The notes under the pieces: model-generated
What the model was told of the DNA's origin: nothing
Database searches by the model: none
Seen by the model: the letters and a program-made list of their open reading frames with translations, nothing else
Assembly: GCA_025330725.1 (NCBI GenBank)
Contig: JAIWND010000010.1
Span: 434,001 to 498,000, forward strand
Length of the DNA stretch: 64,000 nucleotides
DNA from: Chlamydoabsidia padenii
Lineage: Eukaryota; Mucoromycota; Mucoromycetes; Mucorales; Cunninghamellaceae
Direction: 5' to 3'
Translations under genes and position numbers: made by a program
Part shown: piece by piece, positions 11,378 through 23,012 of the stretch
Layout of the letters: every line of letters begins with the position of its first letter
How positions within the stretch are numbered: position 1 is the first letter of the stretch

Positions 11378-11760
11378 ATGTCTCAACCCTCCAACACTAC
11401 TGACAACCTTGACGATCGTCATCCCGAACATTCATCTTATCCTCAACAAGATGGAAGCAGCCACCACGAAGAAGATGGTCTTTTAACTTTACGTGCCTTG
11501 GTGTCTACTAAAGAAGCTGGTGTACTTATCGGCAAAGGTAATATACAACCCTCTTTAAAATAGTGGTAAAATAATAATAATAATAATAATAATACAGTGA
11601 CTAATGAATGACTCTTATAATTTTAGCCGGAAAAAACGTCGCTGAACTCCGTGAAGCTACTGGTGTGAAAGCTGGGATTTCCAAAGTGGTCATTGGTGTT
11701 CATGACCGTGTATTGACTATTACTGGTACTCTCGAAGGTGTTGCCAAGGTATGTATGATT

Positions 11761-11797
<37 letters not shown>

Positions 11798-12284
11798 GGG
11801 GGTAAATCAAACATTGGTATTAATGTTGGATTACTATTTTTTCTTTCTTTTTAAAACTAATTTGTAGGCTTACTCTTCCATGGCCAAAACTTTATTGGAC
11901 AATCCTATCTCTACGCCTTCCAATCCTGCTATTCCTAATACCAATGGCGATACGATGGTGACACTTCGTCTTTTGATCTCACACAACTTGATGGGCACTG
12001 TGATTGGCCGCCAAGGAGCCAAGATCAAATCTATCCAAGATGCTTCCGGTGTACGAATGACAGCATCCAAATCACTCCTTCCTCAAAGTACTGAACGTGT
12101 GGTGGAAGTACGAGGTAATGTGGATGGTCTTCATATGGCTTTACTGGAAATTGGACGCTGTTTGATGGAAGACAAGGAACGTGGCTATGGAACTATTCTT
12201 TACAACCCATCTAAAACCGGTCCTCCTACCAATAACAACGCTGATCATCATCATCATCGTCGTGGATCTTCTACCGCCGAATTT

Positions 12285-12315
<31 letters not shown>

Positions 12316-12668
12316 GTGATTATCAAGGTAGTCGTCGATCTTCTCATGCTGCCTTTTTGGATAATCCTAATGTTCGAACTCAGCACATCTCTATTCCTAG
12401 CGACATGGTTGGGTGTATCATTGGAAAGGGTGGATCCAAAATCTCGGAAATCCGTGAATTGTCAGGCTCTCGTATCTCTATCGCCAAGATCCCTCATGAT
12501 GAAACCGGTGAACGAATGTTTACCATCCAAGGAACAAGCGAAGCTAATGAACGTGCCCTTTATTTGCTTTATGGTCAACTAGAATCCGAAAAGGAACGTC
12601 GTCTCCAAGGTGCTGCTGCTCAAGAAGAAGACGCTTTGGTGGAAGAAAACGAATCTCAACAAGCATAG
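11378..12668 (+). CDS. three-KH-domain RNA-binding protein (PCBP/Rnc1/Hek2-like)
   Basis: Poly(C)-binding type KH proteins regulate stability or translation of selected mRNAs. Three exons (11378-11537, 11627-11748, 11868-12668) give 360 residues. KH1 is split by intron 1 right at its GxxG loop (LIGK-AGKNVAEL). KH2 contains VIGRQGAKIKSI and KH3 contains IIGKGGSKISEIREL, so all three GxxG loops are intact. A poly-His run and a ten-residue poly-Asn run coded by AAC repeats lie between KH2 and KH3, followed by an acidic, Gln-rich tail. Intron 2 contains a (TA)n microsatellite at 11763-11794. The layout of KH2 and KH3 separated by a long linker fits fungal Rnc1 and animal PCBP proteins. The RNA targets cannot be told from sequence. 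Confidence 0.88.
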
Positions 12669-13460
12669 GTTTGGACTCCTCCCCCCCTCCCCTCATCTTC
12701 ATTTTAGTTTAGTTTTATTATGTAGTTACATTTTATTAACATAGATGTTGATGATTATTTATTTTGTGAATACCTCTTTGTTTCTATTAGTATTGTTAAA
12801 GTATCTTATACATATAAATATATCTTAACTCTGTCTCTACAAAATCCCTGGTGGTATTACTTGTTTGCTATTTGCTATCAATAAAATAAAAATAAAAAGA
12901 TAAAACTCTATTTCCATGTATACTTTAATTGTAACAAAAAACATAAACCGATATGCTTGTGTTGATTGTCTGGAAAGGGGATGCTTCTGTCACGGATCTG
13001 AACCTATTAACTCTGCTCTTTGAAATTGACAGTTTACTCAATTGGGACATTAGGTGATCCTTCCGGGTAGCATCCTACCACTTGACCTACTTATTGTTAT
13101 CCTTTTTTATATAACAATAATATCATAGTTTTATTTTATCTATTCAGTAATCATCATTTTACAGTAACTTTACAAGCATCACTTTTGTCTTTTGTGATCT
13201 TGCTTTGGTACAAGATCTACTTTTATTTATTTTCAGCTCCCGCTTCTAAATCGGGATCTCTCTATTTTCTTTTTCTCTTACAACAAGTACATTCAAAAGG
13301 TGAATTCTTACCAAAAAGATTCTGGTGCACTACTCTTTTACAAAACAAAACATATTTTTACAAAGCCAAGTTTAGCTATATAACCGCATCAACACAGCGA
13401 CGGACGGTAGTTTCGGGATATTCAAACTCCGCTCAACGGAGAGCAAAATGAAAAGGTATG
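12669..13460. other. 3' region of the KH gene to tRNA-Glu
   Basis: This AT-rich region has several AATAAA-like stretches (12880-12895). No gene is seen here. The 88-codon frame at 13185-13451 shows no protein-like pattern. Confidence 0.55.
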
Positions 13461-13532
13461 TTCCCACACGGGGAATCGAACCCCGGCCACGGCGGTGAAA
13501 GCGCCGGATCCTAGCCACTAGACCATATGGGA
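13461..13532 (-). tRNA. tRNA-Glu (anticodon TTC)
   Basis: The 72-nt cloverleaf on the minus strand has acceptor TCCCATA pairing with TGTGGGA and discriminator A. The A-box is TGGTCTAGTGG and the B-box GGTTCGATTCC. The anticodon loop CTTTCAC gives TTC, reading GAA. No intron is present. A TTTT terminator (AAAA at 13451-13454 on the + strand) follows within 7 nt. It is the partner isoacceptor of the CTC gene at 4645-4716. Confidence 0.96.
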
Positions 13533-13562
13533 CTGAATTGAAAATTAGACTTTTATGAACTA

Positions 13563-13605
13563 TATAAATCACATTTTTAAAAAATCACGTGACCATGCAC
13601 GTGAC
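13563..13605 (-). promoter_or_regulatory. E-box plus T/A element upstream of tRNA-Glu(TTC)
   Basis: On the minus strand GTCACGTGA is followed by T6-A5, GTG and TTTATATA, then the tRNA 59 nt after the CACGTG core. A second CACGTG lies at 13598-13603. The match to the 5' flank of tRNA-Glu(CTC) covers about 30 bp with near-identical spacing, so it is probably functional or part of the duplicated unit. Confidence 0.55.
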
Positions 13606-14814
13606 AATGTTGACTGTGGAGTCGAGGACTTGACATTTTTACAGTACAGTCAGATTAGTGTGTTAAAAAAGGATTGGATTTCATTGCATGGGATAGTAAT
13701 TTGATAGATAAAAAGAGGATAGCAAGTTTATTAAAAAAAAAGAGGATAATTAAGTATCCCAGTTTAAAAAAAATATAGTACACATGTTAAAAGAAGGGGG
13801 GAATGGGGCCCCGCCCAGGTTGTAGAAGGTGGGTACTAAGGTTTTATTTCCATTGTGCATTTGTTGTGTCAAACCTGTCGTCCCAGTTGTATTATAAATG
13901 TTCAAGATCATCAATGTTGTTGATGTTGGTACTAGTTTGCGAGGAATGACGATCACTTTGTTGAGATGACCCTTTAGGTAGCCGTTTCCATTCGTCGCCT
14001 TCCTTTTATATTGCCATTCTCTACAAGTTCAAAAAAAAAATAGTTTTAGAAGTAAAAGTAGGGTTGAAGAGTGAGATAATTCGTGTCCTATCAAAATCAG
14101 TCCAAGTAGAAAGGGGTGAGTAGGTATTGATGTTAAATCCTCTTTCCTTTTTGCCCATATTACCTGTTGTGTGATCCCCCACGTGGAGATGGTGTCCGCC
14201 TTTATAATGTTTTCCTACCAGTTATCCTAAGTAAGCTAAAAGTAGTCAAAAAGAATAAACTGTTAAAACACTCTTCAAGTAAACCCTTGATATTCTTTTT
14301 TTGTTTTGTTTCGATACCTACAGGTTAATCCTTTTCCTTGGTGATTCAATAACATCCTTATCACCGTCGCCAATTGTTTTAGTTGTTTATGAAAGTCAAG
14401 ATGTGCAAAACTTATCAAGGAAGTTGGTAATTCATGGCCAGGGTAATTGACTAGGTGTGAAGACAAGAGTTGTTTACAAAATGGAAAGCGCCAATATGAT
14501 AACAGTGAGTTAAGTTACTGTTGTAAAACATTTGCTGTGTGGTGGTCATGAGCTGTTGAATTGTGATGGATGGGAAAAAAAAAAAAAAAAAAAAAGAAAA
14601 AGAAAGAAAGAAAGAGCATCAAAAGGAAAAAAAAAAGATCATCCACTTTTCTCATAAATTTTAAAATCCCGACAATGCCACGTTTTTGACAAGTAATCTA
14701 AAGTGATTATCATGGCAGATAATGTTGATTAGATATCAAAAGAGAAAAAAAAGGATCTTTATTGGTAAAGGGAGCTTTTGCTAGAGACATTGATCATATA
14801 AAAAAAGTCTTTCA
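13606..14814. other. intergenic region with coding-like scraps
   Basis: No intact gene can be supported. On the minus strand two short open pieces read like protein: one at about 14320-14490 (contains LDFHKQLKQLATVIRMLL) and one near 13890-14000 that in one frame reads GDEWKRLPKGSS. I could not join them with sound splice sites and frame. They may be remains of a gene or chance. A-rich tracts lie at 14574-14595. Confidence 0.3.
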
Positions 14815-16688
14815 CTAGGCACTAAAATCAGTCCAAGCAGGAAGGGTTCCTTGTTGTGCACTCTCTAATGGTTCCTCAATCTCACCCTCTTCTTTCTCCT
14901 CCTGCTTCAATTCTTGTGCCGCTTCTTTTGCCTCTTCTCTCAAATAAGCACGATCAGTAAGCATTTTTGCAGAATTGGCATTGAAGATTCTGCGCACCAT
15001 ATAGATTTCATCAGAATCTTCACTGCTGATTAAAAGTCGACCGTATTCATCAACGGCCAAGCCTACAGGGGAGAAACAGTTGGTGGAAGCACATGGTTGG
15101 GTTTGTTGCAGAATAATTTCAGGTTGCTTGTTCCAACGAGGTTTATGACCTAAATCATCAAACGGAAGATGTGCTACACTGTGTCCGTCTGGTTGTCCTG
15201 AAGCACCGTGGTAGGCAACAATAGGGGTGTCGGTCCAGTTGCATGGTAAGCCTACAGAGGTGCCTTGCGTTTCCAAATCTCCGACGGAACAACCTGTTCC
15301 CATGTAGAAGAAAAGTCCCGCTGACTTGGAGCCAGGTGCAACAGGGATGGCAGGTGCTTGGTTGTTTTCTCTTTTTTGACAGTAATCATCCATGTTGACT
15401 GATCCATTCATAAAAGTGGGGTGGGCCTAATTGGGAAAAGATAACATCAGCTTATGCAACTCAAAATTTTCAAATCCCGCTTTCTTTTTTCTTTTTTGCA
15501 TGATTACCCATTGAGCACCTAAACCAGCAGCTTTCGTAGTGTGATCCTTCAAATTGAATTCAGTAAAGCAATGAGGAAACCCATAGTTAACACCTGATGC
15601 TTCATAAAGATTAATTTCTTCAGCAGTTCCAGTAGAAGAGATATCTAGCGGGAAAAACAAGAAAAAGGTGAGCTCGACTTCTTTTTTTTTCACATATCAA
15701 TCTTACCACCCCCCAGATCATCTCTATGTATATCATTAAAAGCATGCTCGGCACCCCATAGTCGAGCTTGTGCATCAAAAGCCATGGATCCCCTCGAGTT
15801 GGTTCCAAAAGCATGAATAGATCCGTCCTTTTGGTAATCATACCCAGTAGCGGGGATGGATCGGAAATTAAACTTTTTAATAATAGCATCTTGTTGATCC
15901 ATTTGCGCCACGGTGTTGCTTGCGATATGCAAACCGGCAGAAGACCGAGGAATAAAGGCATTACCAAAAGGATCAATGGCAACATCAGGCATGGCATCAG
16001 TAGTAGCGTCGGGATCACCGCCAATATTGGCTACCACCAAACGTCCATTGGAAAGAGGAGAATGCTGGCCGTCGGAGTATGGGAATTGGTATACATTATC
16101 CACCGTGGCTACATAAAGGAATTGGGTGTCCAGGGCCATTCCGTGGGCAAGTTTTTGCCCGGCATTACCATCTGGGAATTGTCCTTCGAGGCTCGTGTCC
16201 AAAATGAGCTCAGTATTCACATTCCCACACTTATCCATGCGTAGAGAATAGATAGCATTCTGGCCAGACATGACCAAGATGTGGTTGACTCGATCAACCA
16301 AAAGCTTACGAGGCTCTTTGATATGATTGGTAATGACAATGGAATCATATCCATCTAAAACTTGCATTGGATTAACGGATTGGAGTTGAATGTCGGGGTT
16401 ACACAAGGGCATGGATTCTTCATGCGATAAAATCATAGGATGATCTGACGCCGAGTCAGGGACGAGCAGATTAGTGGATCCCATACGAATGGCACCAATG
16501 CTACTATCAGGATTGCTGTTCATTGGATCGAGCATCACATTATCAGATTGTGCTGATGTATTTTCCTCTTCTGTTGCTGATCCACTTTCAGCATAGAGCG
16601 ATGCAGCTTCAATTGGTACTGAAAGTTTGCATAATGCTATAGCAGCAGTGATAAGAATCAGTAGGCGACCACGTCGGTACATCACCAT
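14815..16688 (-). CDS. secreted glucose/sorbosone dehydrogenase-like protein
   Basis: The product belongs to the beta-propeller family of soluble quinoprotein glucose dehydrogenase, L-sorbosone dehydrogenase and HHIP-like proteins, oxidising sugars outside the cell. Three exons (16688-15707, 15644-15508, 15426-14815) give 576 residues. Residues 1-30 form a signal peptide ending near PIEAAS. Propeller blade signatures include the NHILVMSGQNAIYSL segment, HGMALDTQFLYVA, GSMAFDAQARLWGAEH followed by NDIHRDDLGGG, GVNYGFPHC, and PVGLAVDEYGRLLISSED near the end. These DNIG/YGWP-like positions are where the family binds cofactor and calcium, but the exact quinone ligands are not clear here. The C-terminal tail is acidic and Glu-rich. 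Intron 2 contains a TTCAAATCCCGC element at 15469-15480. Family is good; substrate unknown. Confidence 0.8.
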
Positions 16689-17845
16689 ATCTGTGTTTAT
16701 AAGAAGAAAAGTAAATTTAGGAATAAAAAGAATGAATGAAAAGATAGATATAAAGAACGGAAATATTTACAAAGGCTATTCTCGATCGAATTTGAATGCA
16801 TGATGATACAAAGAAAATTAAAAGACCGATTTTTAAACCCACTTTTTCCGTTTATTTTTGTCATTCAAGAACGCTTTTTTTTTTTTTTTTTTTTTTTCTT
16901 TTCTTCTTCTTAAATTCTTCACAACTAATCACTCCACTACGATGATGATTACGCTTGTCCAAGTCAAGGTTTGCGCTCCTCTATTATATTGTAGGTAACA
17001 ATTGATATGGTTGCAACAAAAATAACTAAGCTGCTTCTCCTTTATTTGTTTACTATCAAGGGAAAATAGAATACTTTGTTTATTACTTGGTCAAACAGAC
17101 TTGATATCTTCCTTTACAAAGATGCATTCTTCAATCCTTTGAATTCTCAACATTGTCTTGACTCTGGTAATGATATATTAGAAAAGAGTTTATTGAACAC
17201 TAATCTTACTCTCTTTTGTGATTGATAGGGCCAATACGTACATCAGAGGTAAAGAGTCCGAAGCAAACGTGCCAAGTAAAGGTAACGACTTGGGAAAATT
17301 GGGAATCGGAAAACTTGGTTGGCCTGAATGAAGCCGGTAATGGATGAACTAAAAACGGGTCAAGTGGAAAGAAAAAGTCGGACACTAGAATATGGTATGG
17401 GCAATGACTGTTGGCTCGATATTAGGTGAAACTGGAGACTACTCAACAACCTACAGCCATGGTACTATGGTGCTATTTGGGATACATCAATTTAGTATTA
17501 TAAAAGGTAACAAAGGATGGCTGACCTTCATCTTCTTCTAGGTACAGTGTATGATGGACAATCAGGGCGATGGTATCAAACACAAAGATCATCTCGATAG
17601 GGGCATAACATTTAACTAGGATTAACTACGGTAGGTATGTGCGGAAGATATAATATATATACAATATATACTGTTGACTCGCATGTATCAAACTTTTATC
17701 ATTCAAATAGGAATCAAAATGCTGGGTCGATAGGCTCTTGGAACATCGACATGATTACCCAGTATAAACCTGATGTTGTTTAGAGTAGTTTTATATGTAG
17801 AACATGATTTATTATAATAATAAAAAAAAAAGTATTTCGGAACCA
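16689..17845. other. intergenic region with possible gene debris
   Basis: Next to the SGD-like gene lies a T-tract (16869-16897). On the + strand 17229-17338 is open and protein-like (contains QTCQVKVTTWENWE). Further short open pieces at 17360-17430 and 17540-17600 are flanked by splice-like sites. They do not assemble into a frame that I recognise, so a decayed or very short-exon gene is possible. Confidence 0.3.
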
Positions 17846-19665
17846 TTATGACTCGACCACCTTTGACAATGATTGATCCACAACCAACCGCTTCATGTCC
17901 CCTTTTAGGAAAAAACAAGGCAAAGATCCCAAAGCAACAATAGCGGCGGCAGCTATAAGAGATGATTGCATATGATAGGGAGGATCAGCGTGACGATCGG
18001 CTCGCAAAAAGTCGAGTATAACAGTAAACAAAAAGGTGGTAATACTACAGGCGGCTGATATGATACAGTTACTGACACATTCAGGTACAGGATAAGTCAC
18101 TAAAACAGGACATAGTTTAGACCCATTCATGCATTACATTCAATCCCCGCTTTTCTTACTCTCACTAGCAAGTTCAAGATACACTGAGAACAAACCATAG
18201 GAAGTGAATCCATTAGCAATACAGGCCATGAGAATCACATTCAAAGAATTCGGGGTGACTAGGGTGGAAAAAGAAAATTAGACTTTTCTGAAAAAAGAAA
18301 TATGCTTGATAATAGGTTACTTTGAAAGATAAACATGACGTAAGTAAAGATAGTCAAAGGTGTGAAAATTTTGATGATGGTATTGTGATCATTGTGTAAT
18401 CCCATCCAATACCCAGTGACTCCTAAGGAAAAAGATAATCAGGGTGCATTCACTTTTTTTTTTTGTGCTTTGCATTACATACCGCCACCAAAAAACCCGC
18501 TAATAATAATCACAGCGACACATAAGCCCGCCTCTTGTTCGGAGTAACCAAAAGGAAGAATGGCTTCCATGATGATGGCTGAAAAACACAATCCCATACC
18601 AAAGTTGAAAGACGACATAATCAAAAGCCACCAAAAGTCTATTTGCCTTGACATCATTTTCATGCCTGTAAAGACATCGAGCCGATCATGACTGGCGCTA
18701 TAACTGGGCGGGGATTGAGGCTGGCGTGGAAGGAATGGCATGACAAATGCGGCGATGGTACCCACTATGGCAATCACGAGAAACTTTCCCCCTTCTTCAA
18801 TATACATCGGAAATGACTTTCAAACTTGTCCATTTTTTTTTCCCTTACCATGAACGGAGTACTAGCTTCATTTGGAGCCAAATGAGGGATCACTAATACT
18901 GCCAGGGCTGGGCCAATGGAAAGGGCTGGGTCGAAACAAAATAAAGTCAGCAGGGTAATGTGCTGACTCATCACGAACTTACTCGTTAATGTATTTGAAA
19001 TGCCTCTTAATCGAGGAGGGAACCAAGTAGATGCTAACTAGGGATCGGCGATCAAAAAATAAATAAATATGAAAATTCATGCAAACGAAAAATTTGAACG
19101 CCCGACATTTCATTTCTTTTGCATAAAACCCTACATTACCTTCGTCGAGATACTATAAAAGGTATTTCAAATGCAATAAAAGAAAACTCATTAACATGTA
19201 TAAGAAGAAGAAGAAAAAGATTGGCGGAAAATCTTACTTTGTGACCATGGGACCTGCGATGGCGGCCAAAGATTGACCCATCATGACGATCAAGAAACGA
19301 TACTTTGATGGCATGAGCACAGCAAGGCAACGAACCCAGCAACCGAGCATATTGATGATTCCTGCAACAACAAGGTTAGTTTTGATGCCAAAACGTTCAT
19401 AAAAGTAAGGAAGGGGAATAGAAACGATAGTGTTAAGAATGGCGGATACATTGGATAGCCAATTCAAGGTAGGATAGGATACCTGCATCCAAAGAGACGT
19501 AGATCGGGGCGCGCTTGAGGCACTTAGCCAAGTCAGATTGACTGCTGTGTTCAGTAGGACCACACCACCAACCACCAGCCAAGGACTGATTGATCTGATA
19601 TGCAACTTGTCATGCATTTCATCGAATGACTGATTGGTCCCCTCCTCCTTCTGTAATGAAGTCAT
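17846..19665 (-). CDS. major facilitator transporter, SLC49/FLVCR type
   Basis: This is a 12-helix transporter related to the FLVCR/DIRC2 group, whose animal members move haem, choline or similar solutes. Eight exons (19665-19238, 19152-19140, 19037-18983, 18925-18849, 18816-18483, 18422-18321, 18258-18160, 18099-17846) give 453 residues. Family signs are WLSNVSAILNTIVSIPLPY with its following YFYERFGIK loop, an RCLAVL segment, KLASTWFPPRLRG after helix 4, GGKFLV before the central loop, and MTYPVPECVSN near helix 11. The central loop holds RQPQSPPSYSASHDRLD. Exon 2 is only 13 nt, yet it is needed to keep frame between GPMVTN and TKLASTWFPP. A TTTTTTTCCCGC stretch lies just upstream of the ATG. 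The substrate is not predictable. Confidence 0.85.
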
Positions 19666-20498
19666 GGAGAATAAGAACAAAGTGGATGACTTTTTTTTTT
19701 CCCGCTTTTCATTTTATATCTGCATGTAGGGATCCTTTTCATTTAAAAAATGATGAATGAACCCTTTTTTTGAAGCGGAGTTTATACCGAAGACAACTCG
19801 TCCGATTTCAATCTTTTTTCTTTCTTTTGGCTTAAAGGGGAAAAAAGGATCAACAACAAAAAAAAAGGAATGCCCTAGGGGGTTCAAGTAAATTGTAGCA
19901 CGGGAGTAACCCACACGGTGAGCATACATCCACCACACATCATACTAAGTTTGGTCAAATTTGAATGTCAGCATACGGGATTTGAAAACACTCCCGAGTT
20001 TTAGTACATGTCAGTTGATGGGCATTTGATTGATTGGGGCAAGACAATCCACTACAAGTTTCATTCTTGTTTTAGATGCCCCCAAAAATCATGCATGTAC
20101 ATTTTAGTATGCGGTGCCACCCTATGCAAAAAAAAAAAGAAGACAAGGCCCAGTAGATTTAGAAGTATGATGTCGTTTTTATTAATGATTTGTATAAATG
20201 ATGATGATAGAATGCAGAATAATAAAAAGTATATATGTAATGTCACTAAGTAATAATAAACAACATACAATCGAGTCGGCCAAAAGGTTAAAAAAAGGGA
20301 ATCAGGGGTAGAGAGAGAGAGAGAGAGGAAGGAGATAAATAAAGGGGAGAAGGTTTAGAGGGGGTAAGTGAAGTGTAATGCAAGCTATGGAATAACATAT
20401 AACAAATAACAATGATGATGTACTAAATAGTAATACTAATAATAATGATAATAATGATAATGGTGCCAACCAAAAAGGAGAGAGAGAGAGAGAGAGAC
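19666..20498. other. intergenic region upstream of MFS gene
   Basis: This spacer holds a copy of the recurrent element (ACGGGATTTGAA, 19975-19986, minus orientation) and GA microsatellites at 20311-20326 and 20479-20496. Nothing coding is seen. Confidence 0.55.
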
Positions 20499-23012
20499 CT
20501 ATCGATGGCTTGCCATTCGTTTAGAGGAGGAAGGTGCTTGTTTTTGTGATTCCAGACCACTTTTGACTGTTGTTGGTTGTTTGATGGTATTGCCAGGGTA
20601 CTTGCTACGTTTTGATGCCAAAGGTGTTGGTACAATGGAAGTTTTTGATCGAGTGCTTTTAGTAGTAGTTGAAGAAGAAGGTCTAGATGATGTCGTGGTG
20701 GTGGTTTTGGTGATAGGAGGTCGAGCAGCTGACTTTATAACACTCTTGTTGGTCTTAGAAGAAGAAGATAAAGTGACATTGCTGGAAGAAGACACAATAG
20801 AAGCACGATGATTAACATTGGTACGAGAAGGTCTTGTCATGTTGTTGGTTTTAGTTGTCCCGACCATGGTACTTGTAGCTTGTTGTTGTTGAGCCAAGTC
20901 GCTGATATCATCCAAAGCCTGATCCACTTTCTTTTGCATTCGTTTACGTTGAGAAGCATCGTCAGTGATATGTTGTTGATGTTGAGTATGCAAGAATTCC
21001 AATTGATCAAGCACATGTACCATCGTTTCTTCCAATTGAATCCGAGCTGCCGTTTCCTTTTCTAGTCGAGCTTCCAATGGTTGAACTTGAGCTGTTGTTT
21101 GTTGGATCTTGTGTTCATAGGCTTGGCGCATACTGATTTCTTGTTCCAGGCGATCATTGAGTACCTTTTGTTGCTGATCCATCAAGATCGTCATATCTTC
21201 CATGGCCTTTTCAAAAGCTTGGCGCATCGCTCGTTCTTCGTGCAATTGTTGTTCCAAATGTTGTATGCGTCGAGTCCATTGTTGTTGCTGTTGTTGAAAG
21301 TGAGTCCAGGCCGCCTTGTCACCAGAAGAGTTTAATTCATAGTCATCGTCTTCATTATCCAAAGGCAAAAAGACAGAAGCTGATTCGATTTCTTGGCCAA
21401 AAGAGAGTTTTCCATCTTGGTCTTCATCATCATAACCTTCATCACTTGCAAGATAAGTCAAAGAAGTAGGGCATCGGTCTTGTTGTTGATTCTTGTTGTG
21501 TTTGTTGATCCTAATGAGAATGACTTGAGGTTGAGATTGTTGGTGAGAATGTTGAGAGTACAAGTATTCGCTGGTCATACTATCACGGTCTTCGTCGTTA
21601 TCTTCATCGTCTTGTTCCAAGATGGGTTCAGTTTCACTAATGATAATAGGCAGGTCAATACTATCCAAAGAGTTGAGTCTTGAATCAATGTCTAGAATAA
21701 AAAGAGAGAAGAGCGAAAGAGCGTGAGTGCGACAAAAAAAAAGGGGGGGGGGTGGATTAAAGTTTCTAAAAACAGAGTCAGGGTTCCCTATTTTGATAAC
21801 TTACAAGATTCGGTTTGCGTAACAGGACAGGTAGACGAATGGACCAAAGCAGAAAGATCAGCCTGGCTACGATTATTATCACATTCATCGTTTGACTTGT
21901 ACAAGGGCATGGATAAAAATGATTGTGGTGCAACAATAAGATTCTTGGTAATGGTCGTGGTAGAATCACAAGATTGTTCCCGGTGATGATATGAGTAATG
22001 ATAAAGCTGGGCCTGTGCTGGGAGTTGTAAAGGTGACAATCGGTTATCATCAACTAATGTAGTAGTATTGTTAACTGATGCTGCTGCTGATGCTGCTGCT
22101 GCTGATTGTTGTTCCTGTGTCATATGATAGTCATGTTGATGGTAATGCTGCTGTGATAGGATGTGGGAAAAGTCGAGGTCCTCTTCATTTCCATCGATCA
22201 ACGACGAAAAAAGGTGTGTGGATGAAGAGATATAATTGTGACTTGGTGGCGTAGTTGTCGATGAGTTGTCTTCTTGTCGTTCATCGAAATATCCCGATAA
22301 AAAGGACAATGAGGATGTTGAAGAGGAAGAGTCGTTGGAGAGGCTGGTAAATGACGTTTCGTCAAAAAAGGAATATTCTTCTTCCAGCTGATCCAAGTAG
22401 GCCAATGCTTTCAAATGTGATTTAGGCGGGAATTCATAGTTGATTTGTTCCGAGTCAAGGTGTTGAGGTACTGGCATCATCATCATCTCATCGTCGTCTT
22501 CGTCGTCTTGTTGATAATGATAGTTGTAATTTGTCTGTGTGTTGTAAAACCGTGATTGATGAATGATAATGGTTGATAAAAGTTGGTGGCAATGTTGGTG
22601 ATGATCGAATTGATAATGGTAGTGATATAAAAGATAGTAGTAATGGTGATGTAGAGAATGTTGGAAAAAAAAAGTGTTCCGTTAAAAGTAGAAAAAGAAA
22701 AAGAAAGAGGAGGGAAAAAGAAGAAATGAAAAAAATGAAGGTATTTATGTTCCGCGGGATTTGAAATTTCAAAGACAGATGGCAGCAACAATGCAGGACA
22801 ATGCATACATACAAAAGAGAAGAAATGGTTAAGTATTTCGAATGTCATCATATCTATTCATCTAGTATACAATAACTTACATTACTATGATAAAACATAT
22901 TGGTAAGGATGTCTTCTTCAGTGGGTTGCTTCATCGTCAACGAGGAAGATTGTTGCTTTGTCGGAGGTTGAAGCATAATAGGTGTAGAATTAAAGGAAGT
23001 CTCGGTCATCAT
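20499..23012 (-). CDS. coiled-coil protein of unknown function
   Basis: Not recognised. Three exons (23012-22881, 22534-21805, 21691-20499) give 684 residues. The first third is acidic, with DDEDDDE and Ser-rich stretches and a poly-Ala/Gln block. A long coiled coil covers roughly residues 410-530, built from repeated units that read like RRIQHLEQQLHEERAMRQAF and LEQEISMRQAYEHK. The last 150 residues are basic and Ser/Thr-rich (SSSTTTKSTRSKTS), as in microtubule- or cortex-associated proteins, but no domain supports that. Intron 1 is long (346 nt) and holds a perfect GCGGGATTTGAA element at 22754-22765 followed by pyrimidine tracts, so a second promoter inside the intron and a start at about MMMMPVPQHL (22486) are possible. 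The exon 2 acceptor is the least certain boundary. Confidence 0.7.
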
